A stretch of 6,495 nt of DNA from Lentisphaerota bacterium. GTDB lineage: Bacteria; Verrucomicrobiota; Kiritimatiellia; RFP12; UBA1067. The position numbers and the translations under genes are program-made. A model generated the notes under the pieces. The model had not been told where the DNA came from and made no database searches. It worked only from the letters and a program-made list of their open reading frames with translations. Within the stretch, counting starts at the first letter, position 1. Each line of letters opens with the position of its first letter. Below are positions 6,469-6,495 of the stretch, piece by piece. The stretch lies in assembly GCA_022839525.1 (NCBI GenBank), contig JALHET010000116.1, positions 1,669 through 8,163 on the forward strand, given 5' to 3'.

Positions 6469-6495
6469 ATTATTGTTTCACCGCTTCTTGCAGCA
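6364..6495. other. Low-G+C edge segment of unknown origin replacing the pcnB 5' end
   Basis: By hand count about 53 of these 132 bases are G or C (about 40%), against about 58% in the adjacent 60 bases of pcnB. Homology to the PcnB family stops at the left edge of the segment. On the plus strand one frame is open through to the window end (ending ASITDHIIVSPLLAA), and on the minus strand another frame ends LQEAVKQ with a TAA at 6472-6470. Neither is recognisable, and an open frame of 44 codons is not significant. It could be the edge of an inserted element, a rearranged neighbour or an assembly chimera. Confidence 0.5.
6396..6417. repeat. Imperfect inverted repeat in the low-G+C segment
   Basis: The plus strand reads AAGCCTCAA, CC, TTGAGTGGCTT. 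The left arm AAGCCTCAA pairs with TTGA-GGCTT when two bases (GT) are bulged out of the right arm. The core CTCAACCTTGAG would fold with a four-base loop ACCT. No T-run follows on either strand, so it does not look like an intrinsic terminator. It lies about 30 bases from the pcnB break. Confidence 0.35.

Noticed and set aside
6380..6470. Promoter for pcnB in the low-G+C segment (TTGAAG and TATAAA on the minus strand)
   Set aside because: The two boxes are about 23 bases apart, too far for a standard promoter, and the gene lacks its native start downstream.
1..6495. Defence system, phage, CRISPR or other novel multigene system
   Set aside because: All six genes belong to recognisable housekeeping-type families; I saw no repeat-spacer pattern, recombinase, toxin-antitoxin pair or tRNA-like attachment site.

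Overview
The window is a bacterial chromosomal segment of fairly high G+C (by eye in the upper 50s %). Six protein genes all lie on the minus strand, head to tail, with overlaps or short gaps, so it reads as one co-directional cluster running from the right end to the left. I see no RNA gene, CRISPR array, integrase or transposase. The gene set fits a Gram-negative-type envelope: a lipid A-type acyltransferase, LL-diaminopimelate aminotransferase (DapL) and a periplasmic solute-binding protein. DapL occurs in Chlamydiae/Verrucomicrobia/Lentisphaerae-Kiritimatiellae relatives, Bacteroidetes, Spirochaetes and some Deltaproteobacteria. I lean towards the PVC side (Kiritimatiellota/Lentisphaerota-like), but this is inference only.

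Layout in the direction of transcription (right to left): (1) 6468-5098, a poly(A) polymerase I/PcnB-type nucleotidyltransferase whose expected N-terminus, including the GGxVRD nucleotide-binding motif, is missing; it is replaced by about 130 bp of clearly lower G+C DNA at the right edge. (2) 5107-4109, an LpxL/HtrB-family acyltransferase overlapping the pcnB end by 10 bp. (3) 4112-2886, dapL, overlapping the acyltransferase stop in an ATGA arrangement. (4) 2864-1050, a YejA-like family 5 extracellular solute-binding protein without transporter partners in the window. (5) 1012-200, a DnaQ-fold 3'-5' exonuclease with an ExoX-like C-terminal domain. (6) After a 104-bp gap with a plausible weak promoter, 95-1, the start of a small CxxC...CxxC zinc-ribbon protein that runs off the left edge.

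The functions are mostly housekeeping: RNA 3'-end processing, lipid A acylation, lysine/peptidoglycan precursor synthesis, peptide uptake and DNA/RNA trimming. The acyltransferase and DapL both serve the cell envelope and appear translationally coupled; the others share no obvious pathway. I do not see convincing evidence of a new biological system. The most worthwhile anomaly is the abrupt break at about 6361-6370, where a well-conserved pcnB reading frame stops matching its family exactly where the base composition changes. It may be a rearrangement, an insertion edge or an assembly join.
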